DNA from: an uncultured Desulfobacteraceae bacterium
GTDB taxonomy: Bacteria; Desulfobacterota; Desulfobacteria; Desulfobacterales; Desulfatirhabdiaceae
NCBI GenBank assembly: GCA_903839535.1
Contig: CAIMCT010000438.1
Coordinates: 1 to 35,042 of the forward strand
DNA length: 35,042 nucleotides
Direction: 5' to 3'
Below the pieces are notes generated by a model. It was not told the DNA's origin. It saw only the letters and a list, made by a program, of their open reading frames with translations, and searched no databases. The position numbers and the translations under genes are program-made. Shown here piece after piece: positions 1 through 7,456 of the stretch (positions within the stretch are counted from its first letter, which is position 1; each line of letters opens with the position of its first letter).

Positions 1-509
1 ATGATGATATGAGTGTTGAAAAAACGTATGTGTTTTGGTAACTGTATTGAATCCATGGTTCATTGTCTTGAAAAATTGTTATATAATCAAATAGTTGATG
101 GCAATAGGAAAAAGAATATTGCAAGGTATATGTTTTTTATAAAAACGTATGGATTTTTCGTTATGTCTTTTTTGGCATAACGCTATATATAGTGGTTAAA
201 ATCTTTAGATATACCATATATAGTGTATGAAAGAATAAAATGAGCATTTGTTCGGTATTTTTTAGCTGTAAGTAGTTGATATTATTGAATCGGATATATA
301 GTATCCAGTTTTCAGTATCCAGTATCCGCATACTTTTTACCCATATTCTGTTTTTTCTCTTTGCTATTAAAAATAGTATGTAATAAATAGCTGTTTTTAT
401 TGCAAATAAAAAAAGACAAAAAAAATACATCATTGGCTAAATAATTGCATTAGTAATATGGCAAATAGAAGAGGGTTAGAAACAACATTATTATATAAAG
501 GAATAGAAA
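1..509. other. AT-rich gene-poor leader with short repeats
   Basis: No convincing gene is visible on either strand. The stretch is strongly AT-rich and holds three copies of TATATAGT (starting at 186, 217 and 295) and three direct copies of GTATCC (301, 315 and 322). This looks like a regulatory or replication-control region ahead of the rightward early genes. The repeat GTATCC also occurs in the divergent control region near 23314. An antisense open frame at 161-433 has a low-complexity, AT-driven composition and is not called. Confidence 0.5.
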
Positions 510-758
510 ATGAAAAAATCAATCGAAAAGATGGTTAAAGATCAAATGTCAAGTTGGTGGAAAGAGGAAGGCGCGCTCGAATCTGTGTTAGATATGGAAG
601 TTTCAAACATAGACGAGCAAGAGATTGATGAAAACTTATATGGAATGAATATGGAAATGAATATGGGAGAGTTGATGATAATCATCGAGGATACGTTTTA
701 TACAGTCCAGAAAAACGTTCGGGAAGCACTGGCAATTGCAGAAAGAGCGTTTTATTAA
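510..758 (+). CDS. Small acidic hypothetical protein (82 aa)
   Basis: I do not recognise this protein. It is acidic and methionine-rich (a repeated MNMEMNM pattern near residues 46-53), has a WW pair near residue 16 and shows no membrane segment. AAAGGA lies about 7 bases before the ATG and supports the start. It is the first gene of the rightward early block and is separated from the HTH gene at 815 by a perfect hairpin. The amphipathic C-terminal half could be helical. Function unknown. Confidence 0.6.
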   Translation: MKKSIEKMVKDQMSSWWKEEGALESVLDMEVSNIDEQEIDENLYGMNMEMNMGELMIIIEDTFYTVQKNVREALAIAERAFY

Positions 759-768
759 ATCACAAACC

Positions 769-796
769 ACCTTGCAATCTTTACCGATTGCAAGGT
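769..796 (+). other. Intergenic hairpin, 11-bp perfect stem
   Basis: ACCTTGCAATC (769-779) pairs fully with GATTGCAAGGT (786-796) around a 6-base loop. No T-run follows, so it is not a classical terminator. The AAGGGG ribosome site of the gene at 815 follows directly, so the hairpin could act in mRNA processing or stability, or modulate translation of that gene. Confidence 0.6.
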
Positions 797-814
797 TGAA
801 AGGGGAAAACAACG

Positions 815-1834
815 ATGAGAGTTTATAAAAATGGAATTATCGGCAAAGATGAAATGTCCAGATGTTTTGGACAAAAGTTTTATGTCCTGCTAAAGAAAGG
901 GAAAATTATTTGTACTATCTTTAGTTTATCTCATGAGGAATTGGGTAAAATTAACAAGATATTGGCAAAAAATGTCATGAATGCAAAATTGACATTTATC
1001 CCGACTATGTCGGGACCTTTTAACTATGATAACAGGTCAGGGATTGAACAAGACCTTGCAATATTGCCTAAAATGGCAAAGGTCAACGGTACATCAGCAA
1101 CATCTAAGCAAATTGGCAATATGTCCGATTTTTACACGGACAAGACGAGCTATGTCCGCTCAAAACAAACAGGCCATAATGCCATAACGTCTTCTTGTGA
1201 GCATAGCAAATACGGGAGCGCAAAACGCGCGCCTGTCAATTGTGAGCAGGATGAACTGCTCGCATTGGCAACTACCGATTGCATTATCAATATCCTCGAA
1301 GCGGGAGAGCGTTATATCAGCTCGTCATTCGCTGATAAATGTACTGGTATTGATTTTACCCATATATCCGATAATATCGGATATTGCAGGAATGCTTATA
1401 ATAATGCCATTTCCAATTTATCCAGAACATGGAAAGCGGCAAAAAGACCGCAGGTAAAAGACGCTGTTGATCCCAATGTTATTGGAATTGATCATGTTGA
1501 ATTGATTGCAGCTAATACTTTTTTTGCGCGCAAAGAAGAGAAGATAGCTGTCATAAACAGGACAAGCGGTAAAATCATTGACGGACTGTCCGTCATGGTT
1601 ACGGATTCTGACTTTCACAGGAATGCAAGAAAACTTCTTACTGGAATACATCTGAATGTATTCGATATGAAAATGAATGGATATTTAGAGGCGGAAATTG
1701 CAGAAGAAATGGGCTGCAACATTCGCAAAATAGGTCGTATCATGGTTAAAATCCGAAATACAATCGAGCCTATAGCAAGTGACCTATCAGACTATGTACA
1801 GCGTCAGGCTGGTACCCCTGCTTATAGCTGGTAA
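815..1834 (+). CDS. Putative HTH DNA-binding protein with sigma region 4-like C-terminus (339 aa)
   Basis: The N-terminal two thirds are not recognised. Residues about 280-325 contain a likely helix-turn-helix of the type seen in sigma factor region 4: a hydrophobic helix, then EAEIAEEMGCN, then a recognition-like helix rich in K and R. The start has AAGGGG upstream with good spacing, and the gene is followed by a strong intrinsic terminator, so it closes its transcription unit. A role as an early transcription regulator or sigma-like factor is inferred only. Cysteines are scattered, without a clear zinc motif. Confidence 0.6.
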   Translation: MRVYKNGIIGKDEMSRCFGQKFYVLLKKGKIICTIFSLSHEELGKINKILAKNVMNAKLTFIPTMSGPFNYDNRSGIEQDLAILPKMAKVNGTSATSKQIGNMSDFYTDKTSYVRSKQTGHNAITSSCEHSKYGSAKRAPVNCEQDELLALATTDCIINILEAGERYISSSFADKCTGIDFTHISDNIGYCRNAYNNAISNLSRTWKAAKRPQVKDAVDPNVIGIDHVELIAANTFFARKEEKIAVINRTSGKIIDGLSVMVTDSDFHRNARKLLTGIHLNVFDMKMNGYLEAEIAEEMGCNIRKIGRIMVKIRNTIEPIASDLSDYVQRQAGTPAYSW

Positions 1835-1853
1835 TTCTTTCCTCTTCATTTTC

Positions 1854-1889
1854 AAGGCCAATTGGTTTTTATCCAATTGGCCTTTTTTG
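1854..1889 (+). terminator. Rho-independent terminator
   Basis: AAGGCCAATTGG (1854-1865) and CCAATTGGCCTT (1873-1884) form a perfect 12-bp stem with a 7-base loop. T residues continue the downstream arm to 1888. It ends the transcription unit of the HTH gene. Confidence 0.93.
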
Positions 1890-3222
1890 TTTGTCTTGTT
1901 TTCCTCGGGAATACGTTATAGGGAATGAGAGGAAAGAGGAAAGAATTGAATTGATAAACGTGTTTAGTTTATCGGTTGACTTGTTTCGTTTTTTGGTAGT
2001 GTTCTTCCGATGGCAATTGTGCCGAGAGCATTACAAATCTTCAAAAGCCACGGGTTCATGATTAAGAAACGTGACCTTGAATGAATAATTCAAGGCAATG
2101 TTTTTCATTCTGGGATTCTTGACATGTCTTGAGATTGTCGGGTGGATTATCGCCTGTGCAATCAGTATTATTGCGAGTCCGGTTTACTCACAACTTGCAA
2201 ATTGTTTGGGGGGAGTTAGCAGCGATAATCCCCAAGTGTGTGTTTCCAGTTTATCGGCTGGAGCATTTGGCTTGCTACGATAGTTTGCCGGTGGAGCGCA
2301 TTCAGCGATGATGCCGGGGTTTATCCCATGCTGTCGGGTATGGGGATTGACTTGATACGATATTGTCCGGGTGGCAACTTGACAATTATCTTAACGCCTG
2401 GGTGATTGACTACAATCTGGCTAACTGACAACAGTTTACAGCTCACGGATTATCCAGCGTCCGAGAGTCAAGTTGTAGCTGGGAATTTCCACAAAGAACG
2501 CCTATTCATGACAATCTGGAGTTTCGTCCCGGCTCCAATGGCTTAACTGCCATGCTTTGACTTGTCGATGAAATACCGAGGGGAATAGTGCGCGGGTTAC
2601 AGGTATTGCCTGCCATGATTATATCTTAAAAACCTCTTAGTCCGGGTTGCGGACTATATAAAAACTCCAAACATGGGAAGTCTCGCCTGGCAGTATTCGA
2701 GATAGGTCACTATCAACCGGCATGACTTGAAGCGGAACGCCATCGTCAAGGGCGCTGTTCATGGGCGGTAAGTCGTATCTCATGAGGGGTTAGCTATGGA
2801 CGGATTCTTGCTAACTGAATTTGAGCGTTTCGCCATGTTTGGCGTTTCGGGATATGGAAACATATTCAATCCATGCTGACTTTCCGGGTTATTGTGAGGG
2901 GGAGGCGCAATATTGAAAGTGAATCCTGTCAAGTTCTGAAACGTTTGTCTTTCGGCGTAACGTGTTTTTTGAGTTATCAAATTCGGGAAGCAACATGAAG
3001 TGAAGCGAACCCATGGCGAAAGCCTAAATCAGTCCACAAACAAGAAACTTGGATATGCGCTCTTTAGGTTCTGAAAGGCATATCGGTATAACCGGCTGCT
3101 GCGGATGCTGGCATGATCCAGACACAAGGGCTGGTAGTTTGTGGATTGATTTAGACTTTTGGCTTAACTTAACAACAAAACGCCTGTCCGGGGCTAAACA
3201 AATACCGGATACAGGGGGATTT
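1890..3222. other. Gene-poor, hairpin-rich region; possible structured RNA
   Basis: About 1.3 kb with stops scattered in all frames and no protein I would trust, although the base composition is less AT-rich than the leader. Perfect short hairpins recur: GATAAAC/GTTTATC (1953-1973), CCTTGAAT/ATTCAAGG (2075-2095), ATGGC/GCCAT (2538-2553), TAGTCCG/CGGACTA (2638-2656), CGCCA/TGGCG (2831-2844) and a GNRA-type GGC-GAAA-GCC (3015-3024). This is compatible with a large structured RNA of the kind some phages carry, or with decayed genes. No family can be assigned by eye. A hydrophobic 61-residue frame at 2098-2283 lacks a convincing ribosome site. Confidence 0.4.
2796..2879 (+). CDS. Possible 27-aa peptide
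   Basis: A tiny frame encodes 27 residues beginning MDGFLLTEFERF. GAGGGG lies about 6 bases before the ATG, which matches the G-run ribosome sites of the neighbouring mini-genes; that is the main reason to list it. It overlaps the CGCCA/TGGCG hairpin, so it may be chance. No function is suggested. Confidence 0.25.
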   Translation: MDGFLLTEFERFAMFGVSGYGNIFNPC

Positions 3223-3420
3223 ATGACAAGTTCTAACAATATCGGCTGTGGCGAGTTCGCTGATGAAGGCGGGCATGAATACTTAACTTTTACCTGCCCG
3301 GATTGCGGACAGGAGTCTTGCTGGAATTGTTCGGTACGATGTACGAATGATTCCACTGGCGAGGGCGTATTCACCTGCCCGAATTGTGGGCGGCGTGAGG
3401 ATTATCCTTTTATAGATTAG
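3223..3420 (+). CDS. Small zinc-ribbon protein (65 aa)
   Basis: The protein has two CxxC knuckles, CPDC and CPNC, about 26 residues apart, with a further CxxxC-like cluster between them, so it is predicted to bind one zinc ion. The start at 3223 is chosen over upstream codons because CAGGGGG stands at ideal distance before this ATG. It is the first well-supported member of the chain of G-run-SD mini-genes. Zinc ribbons in tiny phage proteins often bind nucleic acid or host proteins; no specific role can be given. Confidence 0.65.
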   Translation: MTSSNNIGCGEFADEGGHEYLTFTCPDCGQESCWNCSVRCTNDSTGEGVFTCPNCGRREDYPFID

Positions 3421-3431
3421 GGGGAACGAAC

Positions 3432-3584
3432 ATGAGCGTTTATTCAGGATACGAAGTTGCTGGCCGCAACAACGACCAGTGGGCAAATTACGAAGCTCAA
3501 GATTCAATCGCAGACTTCCGCCGAGTTTGGGGGGAAGTCGAATCATCACCCGAATCATCGCAACCAGAATCATCCGAAGAATAA
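3432..3584 (+). CDS. Hypothetical mini-protein (50 aa)
   Basis: The frame starts 11 bases after the previous stop, preceded by AGGGGGAACGAAC. The N-terminal half is polar and aromatic (YSGY, QWANY), and the C-terminus is a Ser/Glu/Pro-rich tail with repeated ESS. The strong ribosome site, tight spacing and sensible composition support it as a real gene. Function unknown. Confidence 0.55.
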   Translation: MSVYSGYEVAGRNNDQWANYEAQDSIADFRRVWGEVESSPESSQPESSEE

Positions 3585-3666
3585 CAATTCAATCCGATAA
3601 CACGGCGGCTTGTACCGTGTCCAGCTTAACCGGCGAAACTTACCCAAGCTGCTGATGTGCCGGGGG

Positions 3667-3838
3667 TTCAAATTACAGGGGGGATTATGACAAAGCTATT
3701 TTTCTACACACAGATGAGAATATCCGGCGTAAGTCTTGCCAGTCGGACTGGGGCGATTTTGTCCATGATGAAATCAATTGATCCTCCGGGCTTTGCACAA
3801 CGGTGGTTTATGTTTGACTAACTTCAAATTACAGGGGG
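3667..3838 (+). repeat. Direct repeat of a leader: TTCAAATTACAGGGGG
   Basis: The same 16 bases occur at 3667-3682 and 3823-3838, each placed just before the start codon of a mini-gene (3687 and 3845). The repeat contains the G-run Shine-Dalgarno site. It suggests that leader-plus-gene units were duplicated, or that the leader is a conserved translation signal. Confidence 0.7.
3687..3821 (+). CDS. Hypothetical mini-protein (44 aa)
   Basis: The start codon follows CAGGGGGGATT within the repeated leader. The product begins MTKLFFYTQMR, is weakly amphipathic and is rich in Met and Phe, with no recognisable domain. The leader shared with the next gene and the compact spacing argue for a real gene. 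Confidence 0.5.
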   Translation: MTKLFFYTQMRISGVSLASRTGAILSMMKSIDPPGFAQRWFMFD

Positions 3839-3844
3839 TGAATT

Positions 3845-4000
3845 ATGATGTTTCTGCTAAATATGAACACATGGGCAAAGTGCGATAATGTTGGCAATGA
3901 AATCACTTGCAATGAATATACAGTGAGATTTTATAACCAGCACTTTCTTGTATTAACAGACAGACAAGAGATGAAAGTGTGGGCAATATCACAAATGTAG
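3845..4000 (+). CDS. Hypothetical mini-protein (51 aa)
   Basis: The start lies after CAGGGGGTGAATT, the second copy of the repeated leader. A second ATG follows at once, so the first residue is uncertain by one codon. The product has two cysteines and a beta-rich looking second half (YTVRFYNQHFLVL). Not recognised. Confidence 0.5.
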   Translation: MMFLLNMNTWAKCDNVGNEITCNEYTVRFYNQHFLVLTDRQEMKVWAISQM

Positions 4001-4117
4001 TCAAAACCCCATAACGCGGGGGCAATAATACCGCGTCTGGCTAACAGGCGATAAAAGCGCGGCCACTGATGAGCCTGGCGCAAATAACAATCAAAAATAT
4101 TCTGAGGGGGATATAAC

Positions 4118-5272
4118 ATGGCTACACCTAAAAAGACAAAGACGGCAAAAGTTACGGCGGCTGAAGTTGCTGCCCAGGTTATTGAAACACCCGAATCAAC
4201 AATTATCCCGGTGGAAATTGTGGCGGAAACGCCTGCCCCGGTTGTTGAATATGATGTTATCCCGGCTGACGGATTGCCCGCGCCGGTGGAGCCTGCGGTA
4301 ACGTTTGAACCCGTTTATGACATTCCAGCGGTTCCGGTGACAATTCCCGAACCTGCCCCGGTATCTCATGCCGATAACGTATCCGGCGAAATTCTTGTGC
4401 TGTCACTTGACGCTGTTTTCCCTGACCCGGATCAACCTCGTAAAACATTTGACCGGGTATCACTTGTCGAGACGGGCAACAATATCCGTGAGAACGGACA
4501 ACTTGTCCCAATCCGGGTATCACTGAACCCTGATATTCCGGGGCAGTATCTTCTTGAGGATGGCGAGCGGCGTTATCAGGCGTGCCGTATTGCCAATATC
4601 CCGACCATTCGGGCGATTGTAGTCCCCAAGTCAACCGGCGCTGAGAGACTTGTAAAACAGATGAGCGCAAATACCGGGGTTCCGCTTCTCCCGATGGAAA
4701 CAGCCAATGGGTATCACCGGCTTACCCAATCCGGATGGAGTGAGGAAAGAATCGCAAAGACTTTCGGCGTGTCAAAAGCCACGGTTGAGTTAGACCTGAT
4801 GCTTTGTAACTGCCAAAAACCGATTCAGGATGCTGTTGACCGGGGATTCTCGAAATCGGTGGCGCGGCGGCTATCAACGATTGCAGAACCATCAAAACAG
4901 ATGGGTGCATTTCAAAGGGCGGAAACATGCCTTAACGACAAAAAGAAAATGGCGGCGGTTGACGCTTATCTGGCGCACGTTGCACAGACGACCATCTTCA
5001 ACAATCTGAAAGAAACGACAGACGGAGATAAGACTTTGGCAAGAAAAGCCTGGGGCAGTCTCAAAAGCGGGTTTTTCGCATTCAAAAATACCCCATTTGC
5101 CAAAACTAAAGACGATGGACTTGTGCTTATCGGAGCGATGAAGTCACAGGCTCACAGAATTGAGTTGGAGGCTACGGCCAAAGACATGATTAAGACGGCA
5201 CAGAAGATTCTGTCCGATCTTGAAAGCTACACGGCGGCGGTAGAGCAGAGCAAGCCGGTAAAAGCGGCTTAA
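4118..5272 (+). CDS. ParB/KorB-like DNA-binding protein (384 aa)
   Basis: Residues 1-88 are a low-complexity Ala/Pro/Val/Glu linker. Residues about 91-170 form a ParB/Srx nuclease-fold domain with the family signatures NIRENGQLVPI (122-132) and EDGERRYQA (147-155). A helix-turn-helix follows (about 205-228, EERIAKTFGVSKATVEL), then a helical C-terminus. The start is supported by GAGGGGGATATAAC. In this family such proteins bind short palindromic sites and serve plasmid-type segregation or transcriptional control. No ParA is visible nearby, so it may be a stand-alone regulator, or its partner may lie outside the window. A terminator hairpin follows. Confidence 0.88.
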   Translation: MATPKKTKTAKVTAAEVAAQVIETPESTIIPVEIVAETPAPVVEYDVIPADGLPAPVEPAVTFEPVYDIPAVPVTIPEPAPVSHADNVSGEILVLSLDAVFPDPDQPRKTFDRVSLVETGNNIRENGQLVPIRVSLNPDIPGQYLLEDGERRYQACRIANIPTIRAIVVPKSTGAERLVKQMSANTGVPLLPMETANGYHRLTQSGWSEERIAKTFGVSKATVELDLMLCNCQKPIQDAVDRGFSKSVARRLSTIAEPSKQMGAFQRAETCLNDKKKMAAVDAYLAHVAQTTIFNNLKETTDGDKTLARKAWGSLKSGFFAFKNTPFAKTKDDGLVLIGAMKSQAHRIELEATAKDMIKTAQKILSDLESYTAAVEQSKPVKAA

Positions 5273-5304
5273 CACCTACAAATTAATAAACCGGATTATC
5301 CCCC

Positions 5305-5363
5305 ACCCGGTAACGAGTTGCACTGATAGTCAGGGCGTACAAGTTACCGGGTTTCTTTTTTCT
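5305..5363 (+). terminator. Intrinsic terminator, copy 1 of a repeated element
   Basis: ACCCGGTAAC (5305-5314) pairs perfectly with GTTACCGGGT (5343-5352) across a 28-base loop, followed by a T-rich tract. It ends the parB-like transcript. The same arrangement, with an equally long related loop, recurs at 6076-6132. Confidence 0.8.
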
Positions 5364-5382
5364 GGGGGGGCGAGGGGGCGGC

Positions 5383-5622
5383 ATGTCAAAGTATTCAAAA
5401 ATGACGAACGAAGATTTCATCGGCATCTTGACTTCGATATTGGGCGAAAAGAACGGAACTGACTTGCTCAGTATTCCGGGCATATATGAGATACTGGCCG
5501 AGTATTATAATAACCAAGTGCTTGAAATATGGGCGGCGAAGTTTCGCCAGACTCATACGACTATTGCAAATATGCTCATAGATAGGGGGCGGCATGAGAT
5601 GGCAAAAACTAAACCCGGATGA
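5383..5622 (+). CDS. Hypothetical protein (79 aa)
   Basis: The ATG is preceded by GAGGGGGCGGC. The product is predicted helical, with a hydrophobic patch (LSIPGIYEILAEYY) and a basic tail, and has no known motif. Its end overlaps the start of the next gene at 5594, implying translational coupling. Confidence 0.6.
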   Translation: MSKYSKMTNEDFIGILTSILGEKNGTDLLSIPGIYEILAEYYNNQVLEIWAAKFRQTHTTIANMLIDRGRHEMAKTKPG

Positions 5623-5809
5623 ATACAGCCCCGGAGTATTTGGGCTTGAGTTTATCCGGGATATAAAAGCGGCAAAGTGGCACGGCGAATATGACGTGCG
5701 TGGGTTCCGGCTTCGGGGTTGGGAACTCATGGCAGACTGCATCGAAAATCATCCAGTATCCGGCAAACAGATGAAACATTCTGAATGGTGGATATGGGCG
5801 GCAAGATAG
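5594..5809 (+). CDS. Hypothetical protein (71 aa)
   Basis: The start overlaps the previous gene by 29 bases and has AGGGGGCGGC upstream. The product is Trp-rich (six tryptophans), with WHGEYDVRGFRLRGWEL in the centre and WWIWAAR at the end. It resembles short phage proteins of unknown function in general character, but no family is named. Confidence 0.55.
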   Translation: MRWQKLNPDEYSPGVFGLEFIRDIKAAKWHGEYDVRGFRLRGWELMADCIENHPVSGKQMKHSEWWIWAAR

Positions 5810-5817
5810 GGGGCGCA

Positions 5818-6060
5818 ATGACAATCGAATATCTTTCGGGCGGCAATATTATATGTCCGAAGTGTAAAGAATCGGATACTGCACAACTTGAAATAATCAA
5901 TGAATGGGAAGTTATAGGCTGCGAGACTTGCGGATATAATTCCGTCCCGTATGTGTGTATTTGTCCACACTGCGGCGAACGTGATATGGACAACATCCAG
6001 CCTCCGATAGACGATGATTTATTCCATTGCCTGTCGTGCGGCATGATATACAAAATATAG
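5818..6060 (+). CDS. Zinc-ribbon protein with four CxxC knuckles (80 aa)
   Basis: The knuckles CPKC, CETC, CPHC and CLSC are regularly spaced and would form two zinc ribbons. The start at 5818 is preferred because AGGGGGCGCA lies just before it, 8 bases after the previous stop. It belongs to the mini-gene chain and is followed by a terminator-like hairpin. A nucleic-acid or protein-binding role is inferred from the fold only. Confidence 0.68.
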   Translation: MTIEYLSGGNIICPKCKESDTAQLEIINEWEVIGCETCGYNSVPYVCICPHCGERDMDNIQPPIDDDLFHCLSCGMIYKI

Positions 6061-6075
6061 ACCGGCTATCCCCCT

Positions 6076-6132
6076 GCCCGGTTACAAATTGCCTCGGTTG
6101 TCGGGGCGGATGAGTAATCGGGCTTTCTTTTA
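6076..6132 (+). terminator. Intrinsic terminator, copy 2 of a repeated element
   Basis: GCCCGGTTAC (6076-6085) pairs with GTAATCGGGC (6114-6123), one pair being G-U, across a 28-base loop, and is followed by TTTCTTTTA. Stem layout, loop length and loop sequence match the element at 5305-5363. Confidence 0.75.
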
Positions 6133-6182
6133 TGGGGGAAACAAATGTAACGTTAGATTTAATCTTTTAGGGGGGGGGTAAC

Positions 6183-6317
6183 ATGAGAGAAAAACTGATT
6201 GCAGAGATTGACCGCCTGGAAGAACTGGCGGCGGATATTGTGGAAGTTATCGGGGACGCTGTTTCCCCGTTGTGGCAGCTTATCGAAAAATACAACATGC
6301 TGATTGAGGCCATGTGA
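6183..6317 (+). CDS. Hypothetical coiled-coil mini-protein (44 aa)
   Basis: A run of eight or nine G stands before TAACATG. The product is acidic and helical (EIDRLEELAADIVEVI), with heptad-like hydrophobic spacing, so it could form a short coiled coil or amphipathic helix. Unknown function. Confidence 0.55.
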   Translation: MREKLIAEIDRLEELAADIVEVIGDAVSPLWQLIEKYNMLIEAM

Positions 6318-6326
6318 GGCATATCT

Positions 6327-6548
6327 ATGGATTTACTCGTACTAAAGACATTGGATACTGGCATTTGTCAGATATTCGGATTCAGAGACATAACGATAAA
6401 ACTGGCGGAAATGGTTGTAAGTTGGAGGAAAACGGATGACCCGGCGTTTGTTATTGAAAACGACAAATGGCAAACAACAGGAAGATCGACTTCCGACTTC
6501 CATCCGTGTGACCGGCCATGTTGGGTAGATACTATCGAATTAATATAA
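6327..6548 (+). CDS. Hypothetical protein (73 aa)
   Basis: The start is 9 bases after the previous stop, with GAGG as ribosome site, weaker than in its neighbours. The product holds a hydrophobic strand pattern at the N-terminus (MDLLVLKTLDTG) and CDRPCW near the end. Not recognised. Confidence 0.5.
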   Translation: MDLLVLKTLDTGICQIFGFRDITIKLAEMVVSWRKTDDPAFVIENDKWQTTGRSTSDFHPCDRPCWVDTIELI

Positions 6549-6556
6549 GGGGGATT

Positions 6557-6700
6557 ATGCTTCAAAACATTGGCCGGAACACGGAAAACGAGGCGTTTAT
6601 CCTCATGAGAAGTTTGTCAAAAATGGGGTGGAGTGCATCTAATCCGTGGCATAGTTCTATTACAGGGATGTGGACGGTTACAACAAACTATCCATTTTAG
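6557..6700 (+). CDS. Hypothetical mini-protein (47 aa)
   Basis: AAGGGGGATT precedes the ATG, which is why this start is taken over an upstream in-frame ATG. The product contains MRSLSKMGWSAS and ends TTNYPF; it is polar, with no recognisable motif. Confidence 0.5.
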   Translation: MLQNIGRNTENEAFILMRSLSKMGWSASNPWHSSITGMWTVTTNYPF

Positions 6701-6708
6701 GGGGAGTT

Positions 6709-6792
6709 ATGCAAAGACGAATCAATAACTCAATAGCCATGCTGGTTACACTCGGCATACTTAGCTTCATGACGGCATTAACTTGCATTTAA
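6709..6792 (+). CDS. Single-pass membrane mini-peptide (27 aa)
   Basis: AGGGGGAGTT precedes the ATG 8 bases after the previous stop. After a basic start (MQRRINN) there is one hydrophobic segment of about 17 residues, so it would insert in the inner membrane with its N-terminus inside. Tiny membrane peptides of phages can act in lysis control or superinfection exclusion; nothing here decides between these. Confidence 0.5.
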   Translation: MQRRINNSIAMLVTLGILSFMTALTCI

Positions 6793-6811
6793 AAACAGGG
6801 GGGGAACAGAC

Positions 6812-7023
6812 ATGCACTGTAAAAGTTTTCCAGGAGTAGAATCTATAACAGTAAAAAACAACGGCTGAAGTATAAAGTTGTAGTGAGCTACGATCCTATA
6901 TTTGAGGACGCGCATGTCACACTTGAGACTGCGGCGAGGTTTTCTCATCATGGAGATGCTTGTATATATGCGTCTCACTTAAAGAAGTCTCCAAGAGTTA
7001 CATATATCAACGTCGAATATTAG
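6812..7023 (+). CDS. Small protein requiring a -1 frameshift (about 70 aa)
   Basis: The ATG at 6812 has an excellent G-run ribosome site but its frame stops at 6866-6868 after 18 codons. The frame contains A-AAA-AAC (6853-6859) in the correct phase for -1 slippage. The -1 frame is open from 6859 to the TAG at 7021-7023 and reads like a normal protein (KYKVVVSYDPIF, TAARFSHH), with no good start codon of its own. The fused product would be about 70 residues, matching neighbouring genes. AGGAG at 6832-6836 could stimulate slippage or allow internal initiation. A homopolymer sequencing error or a broken gene are the alternatives. Confidence 0.5.
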
Positions 7024-7037
7024 GGGGGGGGGCGGAT

Positions 7038-7217
7038 ATGGAAACACTACCAGAGCGGTTGGGGTATTTGAAAGATAGAGATACCAATACTGCTTATTAC
7101 GCAGTCAGATACAACAACGAAAAAGCACACATGTCTGACAATCATCTTGGGTGGCAGGCACTTATTGATTTTTTAGGAACAATGATGTGGATTAACGTCC
7201 ACAAATACTGGTTATAA
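7038..7217 (+). CDS. Hypothetical protein (59 aa)
   Basis: A tract of ten G (7023-7032) stands before CGGATATG. The product contains TNTAYYAVRYNNEKAHM and a hydrophobic C-terminal half (ALIDFLGTMMW). No known domain. The long G tract is prone to polymerase slippage and so could vary ribosome-site strength. Confidence 0.55.
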   Translation: METLPERLGYLKDRDTNTAYYAVRYNNEKAHMSDNHLGWQALIDFLGTMMWINVHKYWL

Positions 7218-7263
7218 ACTATCCCCGGTAATTCGGGGGCAACAAACACACGGGGAGAACATC

Positions 7264-7443
7264 ATGAAAGTTGAAATCAAGGGAAACAAGTTGGTAATCG
7301 AAATTGACATGGAGAATCCGCCAAAACCATCAGCATCAGGCAAAACAATGGTCGTGGCTTCTTCGAGGGGCAATGTAGTCACAACTGCGATGGTACAAGG
7401 GAAACCTATCACGATTGGTTTGAACGCTTATATCAAGCCATAA
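7264..7443 (+). CDS. Conserved-looking phage mini-protein (59 aa)
   Basis: The ATG follows CGGGGAGAACATC. The product begins with a beta-rich MKVEIKGNKLVIEIDM and then shows SGKTMVVASSRGNV and KPITIGLNAYIKP. This arrangement resembles a family of about 60-residue proteins common in phages and other mobile elements, without known function. Family membership is from memory only. Confidence 0.6.
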   Translation: MKVEIKGNKLVIEIDMENPPKPSASGKTMVVASSRGNVVTTAMVQGKPITIGLNAYIKP

Positions 7444-7456
7444 TGGGGGCGGGGAC

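Noticed and set aside
161-433. 90-residue minus-strand frame
   Set aside because: Composition is driven by AT-richness (Ile, Leu, Phe, Tyr, Lys) with no ribosome site; it overlaps repeats and looks accidental.
2098-2311. Two overlapping plus-strand frames of about 60 residues, one hydrophobic
   Set aside because: Poor ribosome site and low plausibility; the stretch fits better with the hairpin-rich non-coding block. Kept only as a note in that feature.
3024-3374. Minus-strand frame of 116 residues
   Set aside because: Antisense to the zinc-ribbon gene at 3223; no start signal.
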